Shown here: piece after piece, positions 47,163 to 57,517 of the stretch
Numbering within the stretch: position 1 is the first letter of the stretch
Layout: each line of letters opens with the position of its first letter
Origin: Collybiopsis luxurians FD-317 M1
Lineage: Eukaryota; Basidiomycota; Agaricomycetes; Agaricales; Omphalotaceae
Reading direction: 5' to 3'
DNA length: 64,000 nucleotides
Assembly: GCA_000827265.1 (NCBI GenBank)
Contig: KN834780.1
Span: forward strand, 22,627-86,626
The notes under the pieces: model-generated
What the model was told of the DNA's origin: nothing
The model's input: only the letters and a program-made list of their open reading frames with translations
The model's database searches: none
Translations under genes and position numbers: made by a program

Positions 47163-50100
47163 TCATTGGCAGTTCCATATACACAGGAACACCCAACAAT
47201 ACAGGATGGCTCGCTCCTGACCCATATAACTGATAGATTTGCGAATGTGAGCCAGCCCGCTGTTGCCGCACTCTGCTGCGCTTGAGTTAATTTTCGATAG
47301 CGCGGGATCTACATCAGCATAAGTCTTCAAAAATGAAGCATTGGAGCATTTAGTATGTCTGGACAAATGGAATCTGTCTATCACAAACTGCGTGTCCGCG
47401 AAATAATCAGGTTCTCGTGTCCAACAGTATGGACCTAGTGCGCATGCGAAGTCATATACTACTTGGTCTGGTGCTTTAGGCCATTGAGTCACAAGGGCCA
47501 AAAATACGTCGTTTTGCCCTTCAGCTATGGGGATGCAGTGAAACCCATAACAAATGCTGTGACTGCACCAACAGGCCATTATGTCCCCCGTCAGGCGTTT
47601 CTGTGAGTATTCATCATAATATTTTTGACAGGTCACTGATCCCTCCTTGTTCACCTCAGCTTTGCCGTCATGCTTCAGATGAGGATACACTGGTTGCCGC
47701 CGAATCTGTGGAAGCGTATACCAAGAACCCATCTATCTCAATTTCACCCGTAAGCATAGCATAACCAGATATTTGTTAGAGATGCTGACCTTCTCCCAGT
47801 CCTGTATTTCTCCATTATTTTGTGCTAGATGATCCTCTGGTTGCCCCAGCAGTGGAAGCGGTGTTGTATTGGTACTCATAACCTGCAATAGGACATCCTT
47901 GGCCCTCTCAAACATCCATTGTACGACTCCCAAAATGTCTTCAGAGTATGCCAAGCTTGAAGTACTGTATTCGATCTCCAGCACCTTATATATTATTGGA
48001 ATACGGTACAGAGATCGGCCGCTTTTAGGCTCCAGTCGTTCAATGAAACTTGCAAGCACTGCCAGTGCCGGTCAATTCACAGCCTGTATGGTGGATTCCT
48101 CTGCGCTCAGCTACCACGGTCATCAGCTGAATCTCGTCCGACATCATTCTTTTACTATCACTCACCAGCTGGAAGAGTCTAAGATGCTGGGGATGCGGTT
48201 TCCAACTGGAATTGTTGTGTACCACCTGGAAACCCAAAGCCCGACAAAAAAATCTGCTCAAATGTTGATTTACCGATGCCAGCCAATGTTCTAATTCCTG
48301 GAAGATACTATTCTGGGCATGTACGGTTTCCAGAAGTTGGTCTTTGTTTTTATCGCCCTTGAAAACCTTGTTATCCAGACCGCTTTGCAACCAGTCCTGC
48401 AGCTGTTTGCGCTGTACGGCATCAGCTATCCACTCCTTCTTCTGGGATGGTTTACTTGAGTGTCTAGGCAAATCCAGACTGACCGCAGTCAGGGGTTGCA
48501 GATTACTGTTGACCTGATTCTGACCAAATGCAATAGATACCCCGTCACATATCAGATTCTTTGGCATCTCTTTACATAATGGGCATCCTTTGAAGTCCGA
48601 GTGTTTTGGCTCGAGGTCCATGAGTCGAACGCATGAGAACCAAGCCGCTCTAAACAATTCCCCCCCAACGAATGGAATATGGTTTGGTTTTCCATACGCC
48701 ATCTCTTGGTACCTGCGAGTGATTTGCACAATCCAAGGATCTATTGGAGTTTCCGAGGAAGTGAACGCGCTGATATACTCGCTTATGAGCTCGTGAGTGA
48801 ATAGGCGGGTGTTGTTGTAGTTGAACACCCCAATATTCCTAGGATCCGGTTCTATATGTTTCCGACTTGTTGGAGGGCATCTAGAGCAAATCTGAAGTTC
48901 AATATCTACCGTGTATGCCTCTATAGTGGTGTAGAGGGTCGCTTGGCGCACAAACTTGGGACGATCGGGATCATAGGGTGCGCTTCCTCCATCCCGGCAA
49001 TTACAGCAGGAATTTTCTTCGAGCCGGAGGAGATCCGGAGGCTTTCTGAGGGCAGGGACTCGGGGCTGGCTATTAGTTTCATTGCGGAGCACGGCCCATA
49101 AAGGTGGGGGTATGGGCAAATGTGAAACTGCCCTGTGATTGTTATAGCTCCTCTGGTTCACTGCAAATACATCAGTACAAGTGGGATAATGTATATTGAG
49201 GATTCCTCACATATGTCGATGCTCCAAGGAGCCTGATTTCCTTCTTCATCCTCATTCTCACTCTCAAAACAGAGCCCTCTCATTGACCAACGAGCAGCTG
49301 AAATATGCACGCAGCTCGCCCCATCTCTACTACATTTCCATATTCCATCCCAAGAATCTGAGCCTTCATATTTCACCATGGCTCTGTGCGCCAGACCAAG
49401 CTCCTCATCAGACTTTGCCACTGAAAAATGATGCACAGCGTGCGCGCTCCCAATGTCTGTGATTTCTTTGCAAAACATGATAACTTATTCGCATGGTTCT
49501 GTATTGACCAATGTGGGCAGCCCAAGTAATGGAAATGATGTACTTCACTTACTGACCACATTGTACATTTCCGAGTTGTCGCTGAATCCATAAAGCACAT
49601 AAAATCAGCTATGGATGCATCCAAATTTGCTGGACGGGCAAGTACAAACTGTCCTTTCTTCTGAGTCCAGAAAAGACACATCGAGATGAAACCATTGGTC
49701 CTGTATTAAACATGAGATGAGAACTAGTTGAACTATTGAAGAATATAACACACCGTTCCTTCACCAGTCTCCTTGCACCACCCCTCTACTGCAAACATCA
49801 TATGGTGAAGGCAAATGAACCCAACAGATCCAGAGAGAACTGCTTCGACGTAATTAGCAAAGTCGTCATCGGCACCATTAGAGATGATTGTGTTCTCATG
49901 GAGACTGAAAAATGCGCTAGCCCCACTAGGTTCAGAAGTAGAGATACCAGTTGATTCATGGGCAAAGTCCTCTTGCAGTATATGCCTGACATCAAACATC
50001 GTTGCTGGAGTTTCCAGATAGTGTTGCTGGGGCCCGTCAATATGCTGAGAACTGTTGGGAACTTGTGTGCGAGCTTCTAGTGGCTTGGAGTTACTCCCTT

Positions 50101-50398
50101 TCGTCTGCTTTCTACCACTCAGATTTTGTCTGATAGGGCCATTGACTGTGCATGCTCGTTTCTGGGGACTGTGCACTCGATCAAGCACACCTGCTCTTCG
50201 TAGGGGTCGAATATTGATTTCAAGCTCTTGAGGAGCTTTCTGTCACAGAGGGGCTGGAGATGGGGACCTATTAGCCGTGCTTCTTCGCATTGTAGGATTC
50301 ACCTGGAAAAATTGGTCCAAGCTCAGTTGTGGCCCCCACAAATAGGCGCTGATTTTTGGAGGATATAAATGGTCATGTCTGTCCTTTGATCTCTCCAT
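47163..50398 (-). pseudogene. KDZ transposase with Cys-rich (CxC/SWIM-like) N-terminus, disrupted
   Basis: Exons: 50303-50398, 49754-50239, 49553-49700, 49211-49483, 47790-49160, 47163-47732; introns 50-69 bp. N-terminal zinc-binding clusters: VCTCPSSKFGCIHS (CxC...CxH) and WKCSRDGASCVH. The middle contains NIGVFNYNNTRLFTHELISE, FRAAWFSCVRL, CPLC and CNCRDG cysteines. The C-terminal nuclease core has YDFACALGPYCWTREPD, VIDRFHLSRHTKCS and INSSAAECGNSGL, which should supply the DD-E residues. Two defects are visible: an in-frame TGA at 49605-49607, directly after GCIHS where relatives have Arg, and a one-base gain near 48047 (TGC AAG TTT C, where reading resumes as FIERLEPKSGRSLYRIP). KDZ transposases cut and paste large DNA elements; this copy is probably dead. 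Confidence 0.85.
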
Positions 50399-51828
50399 GG
50401 CACCTGCCAAAGGAGCCCATGTTAGAAGCCCTTCAAAAAGACAGTCCCCCTGGAAAAATGTCAAATCTCCTACCAAAACCACAATGAAACAAGCCACAAT
50501 TGCACCTCCTGGAAGGAAAAGAGGTCCTCAGCATTGTAAACAGTGCCCAGATTGGCCACTGCGTATGTCCCTCCAATGCATTCACAGCAAGGCATACAAT
50601 GCTTTGGTGAGCTACTTAGCTCGTTCTTAGTCTTAACCATTCCTTAGTTCTTTTTCAGAAAAAGGCAGTGACTGCCACAGGCAGAGAGTGTCCTGGTTCT
50701 GCATCCGCTGCTGACCTCCAGGCGATGCTCTGCACTCCTCCCAGCAATCTCCAAGCTCCATCCCCCAATGTCAGTCCACCAGCCTCTGCCGCTCCTATGC
50801 CCAACACAGATCCTCAAGTTGCGACTCCCCCTCATCGAGCGCTGACCACTCCAATGAGTTCACCGGTGAATCTCAATCCAGATTCATCACCTCTCAATCC
50901 TTTCACTGCGGTATGTACAGCGATATTACAGTGATAGCCAATTCTTAACAAATAGTGTTCTTTACACAGATAGTGTCCAACTTCGAGACGGTATGCAAAA
51001 TTCATTTCAGATATGAGGTAACCTGTTAACTGACAAGTTTGTTTCCACAGCCTAGCACAACTAGGTCTTATCGTTTTGAAATTGACCCTTGTCTCCTGGA
51101 ACCCGAGTTGGAAGCATCTCCCTCTCAGGGCTCATTGGATGACGCTTCTCAAGCGACTCTTGCTTCCCCCCAGATGTCCAATACGAGTCCAGAGGTGCAA
51201 CTTTCTCCCCACCCTACAATGAACATACAATATGGATTTGTTGAGGGCCTAGGCAGGGGTTCTCAAGCTTGGGGTAAGTATGGTTGCAATCTAAAGTTGG
51301 TAAACCTTTGTTATTAACTTTTCGCAGATGTTCCTCAATCCCACCCACTTCCGCAACTTTTACCGAGCTCCAAGGATTGTACACATCGCTATCGGCGGTC
51401 AATGCATCGGCTGGTAAATCAAGTTAGTCCCAAATTTCTCCAGTCAATATTTCTGGCTAATTGGTCCTTCCTAGCTTGAACAAATCAGTGCATCCACAGG
51501 CTGCTGGATGTATTTTTCGGCCCTCCTGCCAAACAGCCACATGGGGTTTCAACATTTTACCTCCTGTCGATTGCTTGACGAACCTGATCATGCTTTACTC
51601 GATGACTTGCATCACACCGCGGCCCGGACCTTTTCCTCTCTTCAGATGGCTCATCGAGCTGATAGCCAACAGCTGGCCTGTGAAGTTCATTCCAGAGATC
51701 TTATCATTGCTTCTCAGGAAGTACAGAAAAACAACCTCCAAGCTCAGAAAGATGACCTCAAAAGGGAAGTGGAGCGACAGCGACTGCTGTTGGCACAATA
51801 TCACGGTGTGACCGCTCAGACTGAGTAG
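50397..51828 (+). CDS. Cargo gene: 381-residue protein with N-terminal Cys motif and coiled-coil end, intact
   Basis: Six exons: 50397-50606, 50659-50910, 50970-50990 (21 nt), 51051-51273, 51328-51413, 51475-51828; 1146 nt, frame kept. The N-terminus is basic and Ser/Pro-rich, with HCKQCPDWPLRMSLQCIH, a C-x2-C...C-x2-H arrangement that could bind zinc. A Pro/Ser/Thr-rich middle follows. The C-terminus is a heptad helix (ASQEVQKNNLQAQKDDLKRE). Its start codon overlaps, on the opposite strand, that of the transposase gene within CCATGG at 50395-50400. If both starts are real the genes are divergent with no spacer. An internal Met at about 50485 is an alternative. Function unknown; a DNA-binding partner of the transposase is a guess. 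Confidence 0.7.
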
Positions 51829-51837
51829 CCGAAGTAT

Positions 51838-51966
51838 CATATCTTTATCATATCTTTATCATATCTTTATCATATCTTTCTGCATAGCATGATATGTCTA
51901 TGCCTATACCTATGTCTATGTCTATGTCTACGCCTATCCTATGCCTATGTCTATGCCTATGTCTAT
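51838..51966. repeat. Micro/minisatellite
   Basis: Four tandem copies of ATATCTTTATC (51838-51880) followed by a hexamer array TATGTC/TATGCC (about 51893-51966). Confidence 0.85.
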
Positions 51967-52160
51967 TGTGACAAATTTGTACAGTGGGAGTGGTAGAAAT
52001 CGGAACAGTTCTGGTGAGTGTTTGCCTTTTCATTTCATGCAAAATGCCAGTCCGGAGTCAGGCACGGTGGATAATGGATAGCAGCATAGATCGGCTCAGG
52101 TTGACTCCATAAGGGTCGAAAATTTGGCTATAACTGTCTCGCGGACCAACTTCAGCTCTC

Positions 52161-52771
52161 ATGGAGAACAGCCCTTCTTCACCGACGCAACACAGTTCAG
52201 AAGCTCCTCTGGAACTGTACGAAGGCTTCAGTCCCAGAGTGCTGGGCAAGTTCTTGCCTCGGTTTGTTGGTTGCTATGTCACTTTACCCTGTGAAATTAT
52301 AGAGGTACCATTTCTGACCATCTCTGATAATTGGTTGCTGAATTTACTGCAGGAATCTACAGATAATTTTCAAGTCCTTACCTGCGATTGTGTACTTGTG
52401 AAGGTTAGCTTGGCTGCTGTAGAATGCCGGGTAAGTCTTAAAGGTACTTGTTTTTTCTGGCTTCATGTGCTCGATGCGACTATTAGGCCGTGACCCGGTT
52501 TGTCGAAATTCTTGGTAAATACTGTAGTGATGGTGATGGGCTTCTGGTTGCAACAAGAATCAGAAATATGGGGGAAAATTTTGGTGAGTGCAATTGGGGT
52601 CCATCATTTTCATTTCAGCTCAAACATTGGAAAGATCTGAAGCAAATGGAACATGTAATCAATCTTATCCACCGGGAGCCGTGGGCTACAGAGATATTTA
52701 ACATCCATGCCCAACACGACATTGCAATGATAAAAGAAATGGACAAATTTTTGAATTCGAAATCTTCATAG
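52161..52771 (+). CDS. Hypothetical cargo protein
   Basis: Two exons, 52161-52430 and 52487-52771 (56-bp intron GTAAGT...TTAG). Starts MENSPSSPTQHSSEAPLELY. Middle segment FVGCYVTLPCEI; then VTRFVEILGKYCSDGDGLLV, MGENFGECNWG and a helical C-terminus ending FLNSKSS. A phase-0 stretch, GTACCA to CTGCAG (about 52303-52350, 48 nt), could be a further intron and would remove 16 residues. No recognised domain. About 170-185 residues. Confidence 0.5.
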
Positions 52772-52997
52772 ATGCACATCCACCCAATTTGTATTATTAC
52801 AAAATAAAAAGTTGGTGTATATCCTCTAATGGGCGAGGCGTAAGAATTGAATCCAACTATCGCAATCCAAATGTGAACGTTCTTGCATGTCTAACTTGAG
52901 TATACGGCCCTTGCGAGGTCTCCAACGATGGAGCAGGCAATGGTTTCAGCCAGAAACTTCAGCCAGGAGCAGCCAGGAGCCTGGTCATCATCCCTGA

Positions 52998-53633
52998 ATG
53001 TCACACTTACGGCAACAATTTGTATCTACTCCTAGATCCTTGTCCACTGATAGAATAGATATAGCCGGCTACAATTTGATCTCAGTCATGGATGTTCCAC
53101 AAATCCTCGGTGAACAGCTGAGTCCCAATCTCCCCAGCATGGGCGTATCAACTACAGACCCGTTGACAATTGTACACAGGCGTCTTCAGCTTTTCAGTGC
53201 ACTCAGGCCCGATTTCAAAGAAGCTAAGCTTACTTGGGCCAGTATGGATACTCGTGACCTCTCGCTAGATCATCTGTCTACAAAAAACTGGTCCGCCATC
53301 CAACGTAAGTCCCATTTCATTGTGTAGAATCCATTAATTCAATGAAACATAGTCCGACGTTGCAGTAGTCAGGCATACGAGAGCGGCAAAGGATTTCCTA
53401 CCTTCATGGGTACTCAGGTCCAGGATCGGTTAGACGAGGTGGAAAAAATCAGACATTGTCTAATCACAGAGAGGGCAGAATTGCGAGGGGCCATTCTAGC
53501 TAAGTCAGCAGAAGTGGCAGAGAAGCAAGATCGATTCGATGCTGTGGTCGCAGAGCTGACATTGCTCTTAACTGTAGAAGATGAACTTAGAGATTTGGAT
53601 GTCATAGCGCATTGGAAGCTTTGTGATCAGTAA
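52998..53633 (+). CDS. Hypothetical cargo protein, splice structure unresolved
   Basis: Frame from 52998 (SHLRQQFVSTPRSLSTDRID, then DLSLDHLSTKNWSAIQ) runs to a GTAAGT donor at about 53305. A coiled-coil frame at 53406-53633 (DRLDEVEKIRHCLITERAEL ... DVIAHWKLCDQ-stop) is open on the same strand, but with the obvious acceptor (TTGCAG at 53366) it is out of phase with the first exon. Either the first exon is shorter, or the gene has a frameshift. Coiled-coil-rich small proteins are typical of this part of the element. Confidence 0.4.
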
Positions 53634-54247
53634 TAGATGACCATAACACGAATTATCTACTTTGTAAACCAGCGATGAATATGCAGGAGGGCATGGGGAC
53701 AAGCTCCTTATTCTTGGTTTGCAATCGTTCAAACAAGGGAATTAGCTCCTGGTGGGCTTCTGAGGCTGCATCTGTATGTAGAGCTCTATTTTGCAGGAGC
53801 TGCATTCATATGCAGAACCCTCTGACAGAAGTGCCGACAGAAGTGCCGGCAGGTCAAAGCTGTTTGTATCGACTTAGGTAGACTCACTTTCATGTTCATA
53901 TCATTCAATATATTTCTTTATCATAGCTGTATCATAGCATTGTATTCAAATCAATCAATATACTTCTGTTTCATGGCCGTATCATAGCAGTAAATGTAAG
54001 TAGATTTTTTCTGGAAGTAGGAAAGTAGTAGCAAGAGACGAAGTTGAGAAAAGTAAAGAATCATAGAGCAGGCTTGAATCGACCAGAAGTACAATGGGTG
54101 GGCAGGCCGCTATTGGTGCTACCAATACCCTGGCTATCATTGGCATGTCTGATACGCTGGCTAGCCTGTGCACACAAGAGCGCACGAATGAGGGTTCGTC
54201 TAGAAGCTCATTAATATTGTAAGATTGTTCAGAGTCGCAGGTAATAC
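53634..54247. other. Gap with isolated palindrome units
   Basis: Contains stray units of the subterminal palindrome family (about 53770-53820, for example GAGCTGCATTCATATGCAGA) and two TATCATAGC-type repeats at 53920-53990. No gene. Confidence 0.4.
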
Positions 54248-54710
54248 TCACTGGTCAACAACCTTTTCCTTAAGCCGCTCATGCTGCAAGGCCAGGGCCT
54301 CGAACCTCTGAAGTAGAATTGCATAAAAAGCTCCCATTGTGCTGATGGCCATGAAGTCACTAAGATTGAGATAAAGACATAACTATTCAGCAAACTCACA
54401 AATTCTCAAGGATTTCTTCAAGTCGATTATTCTCCGCCACAAGCTCCTCATTCCTTGTTCCCAATTCCTCAATCAAGTGAGTGAGCTGCTGGCTGGCTCC
54501 TGTCAACCTCCTGGTAGTTGCAAGTCATAAGTATACCAGGACTATGAACACCATGATTAAAAACCCTCACATTTGTTGTATATGTAATTCTAGTCGATGA
54601 ACCTGATTTTGAAGGCCCGCATTTAGTTGAAGCACCGACACCAAATGGTCTTTGAGCTGGTCAACATCGGCAGGAAGATCTGCCATTAAATTTTCTTTTT
54701 GTGCAGACAT
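54248..54710 (-). CDS. Small coiled-coil cargo protein (120 aa), intact
   Basis: Three exons: 54571-54710, 54400-54510, 54248-54359; introns of 60 and 40 bp; 363 nt with frame kept. Starts MSAQKENLMADLPADVDQLK; heptad helices follow (LVSVLQLNAGLQNQVHRLEL, then LTHLIEELGTRNEELVAENN). The C-terminal helix AILLQRFEALALQHERLKEK ends DQ-stop. Almost entirely helical, probably an oligomerising protein. Family not recognised. Confidence 0.6.
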
Positions 54711-55387
54711 GGGTGAACCAATGGTGTGTTTTGTTAAGGAGCCAACTACGAGCAAGAAATTTATGAACTATGTAGATAGGTTTAAGAGGCAAAATTGAAC
54801 TTAGTCTTTTCGTCGGTAAGCACCTACATGACTTTTTTTCCCTGGAGTCACGCCATGACCAGGTTAAGCGCCCACATAAGTGCAAAGCTCTGTTCAGGCC
54901 AGGCTTCTTGCATATGCAGAACAGCCTAGAGCAAAATGAATTGCACTCCTGAACACAAACAGCTGAATACGATTCAAATGCAGAAAGACAAAATAGTAAA
55001 CAGTCAGTCAAGCAATTAACAGTGCGCGATGCAACCGAATCACGCTGACATTCAGATTTACCAACTTGTAATAAGAGGATAACAAAGACTAATACAATAG
55101 ATTGCCAAAAAAAAATATGCAAAGATATGACTGGATGGTAAAGTGGTTAGATATGTACGGCCAGTTGCCGTCTGTTGAATCCCTGGCCGTGGGTTCGATT
55201 CCTATCCATGTCAATCAATCTGTAACCTTCAGGAAATTTTTTCTTTTCCCCTCGAGACACACAATGTAGACTTGCAAATGTCAATGCATAATTATAATTG
55301 CCACTCTAATATGTTCTTCAATTTTCTCAAGAAAATTTTTACATTAAGTGAGATGTAAAGTAATGCTACAAGATATACGAAACACCA
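54711..55387. other. Gap before the right palindrome array
   Basis: Holds one stray palindrome unit (about 54908) and a tRNA-like sequence (55132-55217). A minus-strand frame at 54661-55122 reads through the neighbouring gene start and is not convincing. Confidence 0.35.
55132..55217 (+). tRNA. tRNA-like sequence with long variable arm, low confidence
   Basis: A-box-like AAGTGGTTAGATATG and B-box GGTTCGATTCC are correctly spaced, and an ACGG/CCGT stem encloses a 7-nt loop (CCAGTTG). The acceptor stem pairs only in part (GACTGGA against CCATGTC), and position 33 is C in place of U, so it is more likely a pseudo-tRNA. Confidence 0.3.
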
Positions 55388-56950
55388 TACATATGCAGAA
55401 CTGCCTAGGGCAAGAGCTGCATACAGATGCAAGAGCCCATGAAAGAGAAACTGCATTCATATGCAGAACTGCCTAGGGCAAGAGCTGCATACAAATGCAA
55501 GAGCCCATTAAAGGGAAACTGCATTCATATGCAGAACTGCCTAGGGCAAGAGCTGCATACAGACACAAGAGCCTATGAAAGAGAAACTGCATTAATATGC
55601 AGAACAGGCTAGGGCAAGGGCTGCATACATATGCAAGAGACCATAACTTGAAAAGGGAAACCCCATTCATATACAGAGCAAAGGCTGCACTCACTTGCAG
55701 AATTTGTAAGCATATGCAGGAACACATTGAGAAGGCTGCATTCCTATACAGAGCTCCTAGCATAACAAGGACTGCATGGATATGCAGGGCCTCATGGAAG
55801 CCTGAAGGGAGACTGCATTCCTATGCAGAATTCCCTGGGACAGGGGCTGCATGCATAAGCGGGAACACATTTGAGGGAGGCTGCATTCATATGCAGAACC
55901 TTTCAGCACAGGGGTTGCATATATATGCAGGAACACATTAGGCTGCATTCATATGCAAAACTCCTTACTCCTTAGCACCGGGGCTGCATGCATATGCAGA
56001 GCTCCTTAGCACAAGGGCTGCAAGCATATGCACTAGCCATGAAGGGGAAACTGCATTCATATGCAGAATTCCCTAGGTAAGGGGCTGCATGCAGATGCAA
56101 GAGCCCATGAAGGGGAAACTGCATTCATATGCAGAATTCCCTAGGTCAGGGGCTGCATGCAGATGCAAGAGCCCATGAAGGAGAAGCTGCATTCATATGC
56201 AGCAGGGGCTGCATGCATGTGCAGAACTTCCTGGAGAAAAGCTGCAAGCATATGCAAAGCTGCATATAACAAAGACTGCATGCAAATGCAGGGGCTCATT
56301 GAAGGGAGACTGCATTGATATGCAGAATTCCCTGGAGCAGGGACTGCATGCATAAGCAGGAACACATTAAAGGGAGGCTGAATTCATATGCAGAACTCCT
56401 TAGCACAAGGGCTGCATATATATGCAGGGTCTCGTGGAAGGGAGACTGCATTCATATACAGAACTACCAGGGCAAACTCAAGGGCGGTGCAGAGCCTCCT
56501 GGAGCTGCATGCAATGCTGGAGATAATTTCAGGGAGACTGCATTTGTATGCAGAACTTCTGAGCACAGGGGGTGCATATATATGCAGGGTTTGATTGAAG
56601 GAGACTGCATTCATATGCAGAATTCACTGGGGCAGGGACTGCACGCATAAGCAGGAACACATCAAAAGGAGGCTGCATTCATATCCAGAACTCTTTAGCA
56701 CAGGGGTTGCATATATATGCAGGGCCGAATTGAAGGAGAGTGCATACAGAGAGTGCATACACGTACAGAACACCCAGAGCAAATTCAAGGCTGCAGCTAT
56801 ATGCACAGCTTCCTGGGGCTGCATGCATATGCTGGGACTTGTCAGAAGAGAGACTGCATTCATATGCTGATCCCCTCTTATGCATCTACATGCAAAACTC
56901 TTATTTCACTACTTCTGCTTGGAGCTGCATCTGCATGCAGTGCTCTTCAT
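55388..56950. repeat. Right subterminal array of short palindromes
   Basis: Several dozen units, consensus ACTGCATTCATATGCAGAA alternating with GGGCTGCATACATATGCA, spaced about 25-55 bp. The reverse complement (TTCTGCATATGAATGCAG) matches the left array (TCTGCATAGGAATGCAG), so the two arrays face each other. Open frames across this stretch are repeat artefacts. Confidence 0.8.
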
Positions 56951-57022
56951 TTGCTCGACCATTTCAGTGCAATGTATTTGTAGTCATCTATAGAAGCCGC
57001 TACAGGTAATTACATAACATAA

Positions 57023-57132
57023 GCTTATATCACCTAGGGCCCGTCTTGGTACCCTCCTTTGACCTTATCCGTACCCTGGTTTGACCTTTCTGAGGGTCAC
57101 GTTATGTACCGTAATCGTTTGCGATATAGGCC
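57023..57132 (-). repeat. Right terminal inverted repeat of the KDZ element
   Basis: Reverse complement aligns with 34924-35034, including GAGGGTACCAAGACGGGCCC (57037-57056 on the minus strand) and CGGTACATAACGTGACCC near the outer end. Confidence 0.85.
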
Positions 57133-57140
57133 AATCTTAT
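57133..57140. repeat. 8-bp target-site duplication, right (AATCTTAT)
   Basis: Identical to 34916-34923; followed by the rest of the P450 spacer (TAGTAGACATTAGATAAGAT). Confidence 0.9.
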
Positions 57141-57517
57141 TAGTAGACATTAGATAAGATGTCCCGTTTGAAGTTGCCATTGTCGCTGACGTTTAACCAA
57201 AAAAAAGAAAAAAAACGCTCGGAAGAGCCGGAACTCTCGTTATACGAAGGACCATACTCTGGCGCGGAAGCGAACAAGCTCCAAGGATCCGGTAAATTAA
57301 GACTGAAGTCTGAAATTCAACTTTTTCCTGGCCGAAGCGATCTTATCGAAATATTACCCAAGCGCTAGTGAATTCGACTACCATGCTGCAGATGTACAGT
57401 TGCAATTGCATCTATAACACTCGAAATGCTTCCTGTGACAGCTTCCGGAAATAAGGCCCCGCTCTGAGTCTGAATTGCTGGCTTTCGGATGGAAGCTCTC
57501 CTTTCTTGACCACCACG
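57141..57517. other. P450-3 leader region
   Basis: Right half of the spacer cut by the transposon; similar to 31558-32310 and 60190-60570. Presumed promoter. No gene. Confidence 0.5.

Larger units (their letters stand above)
34924..57132. mobile_element. 22.2-kb KDZ-type DNA transposon with multigene cargo
   Basis: The P450 spacer is interrupted here by 22,209 bp. The ends are imperfect inverted repeats of about 110 bp and are flanked by a perfect 8-bp duplication. Inside are a KDZ-family transposase gene (47163-50398, minus), arrays of short palindromes next to both ends, and about eight other genes on both strands (36061-54710). KDZ (Kyakuja-Dileera-Zisupton) transposons are known to be expanded in basidiomycetes and the Zisupton branch makes 8-bp duplications. 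The gene content here beyond the transposase is mostly of unknown function. I found no TET/JBP dioxygenase, which some fungal KDZ elements carry. The transposase is broken, so this copy is probably not autonomous now. Confidence 0.88.

Noticed and set aside
34924..57132. LTR retrotransposon or Helitron as explanation for the 22-kb insertion
   Set aside because: No direct long terminal repeats, reverse transcriptase, integrase or Rep/helicase were seen. The ends are inverted repeats with an 8-bp duplication and a KDZ transposase lies inside.
34924..57132. TET/JBP dioxygenase cargo, as in some fungal KDZ elements
   Set aside because: No HxD...H dioxygenase signature was recognised in any cargo protein.
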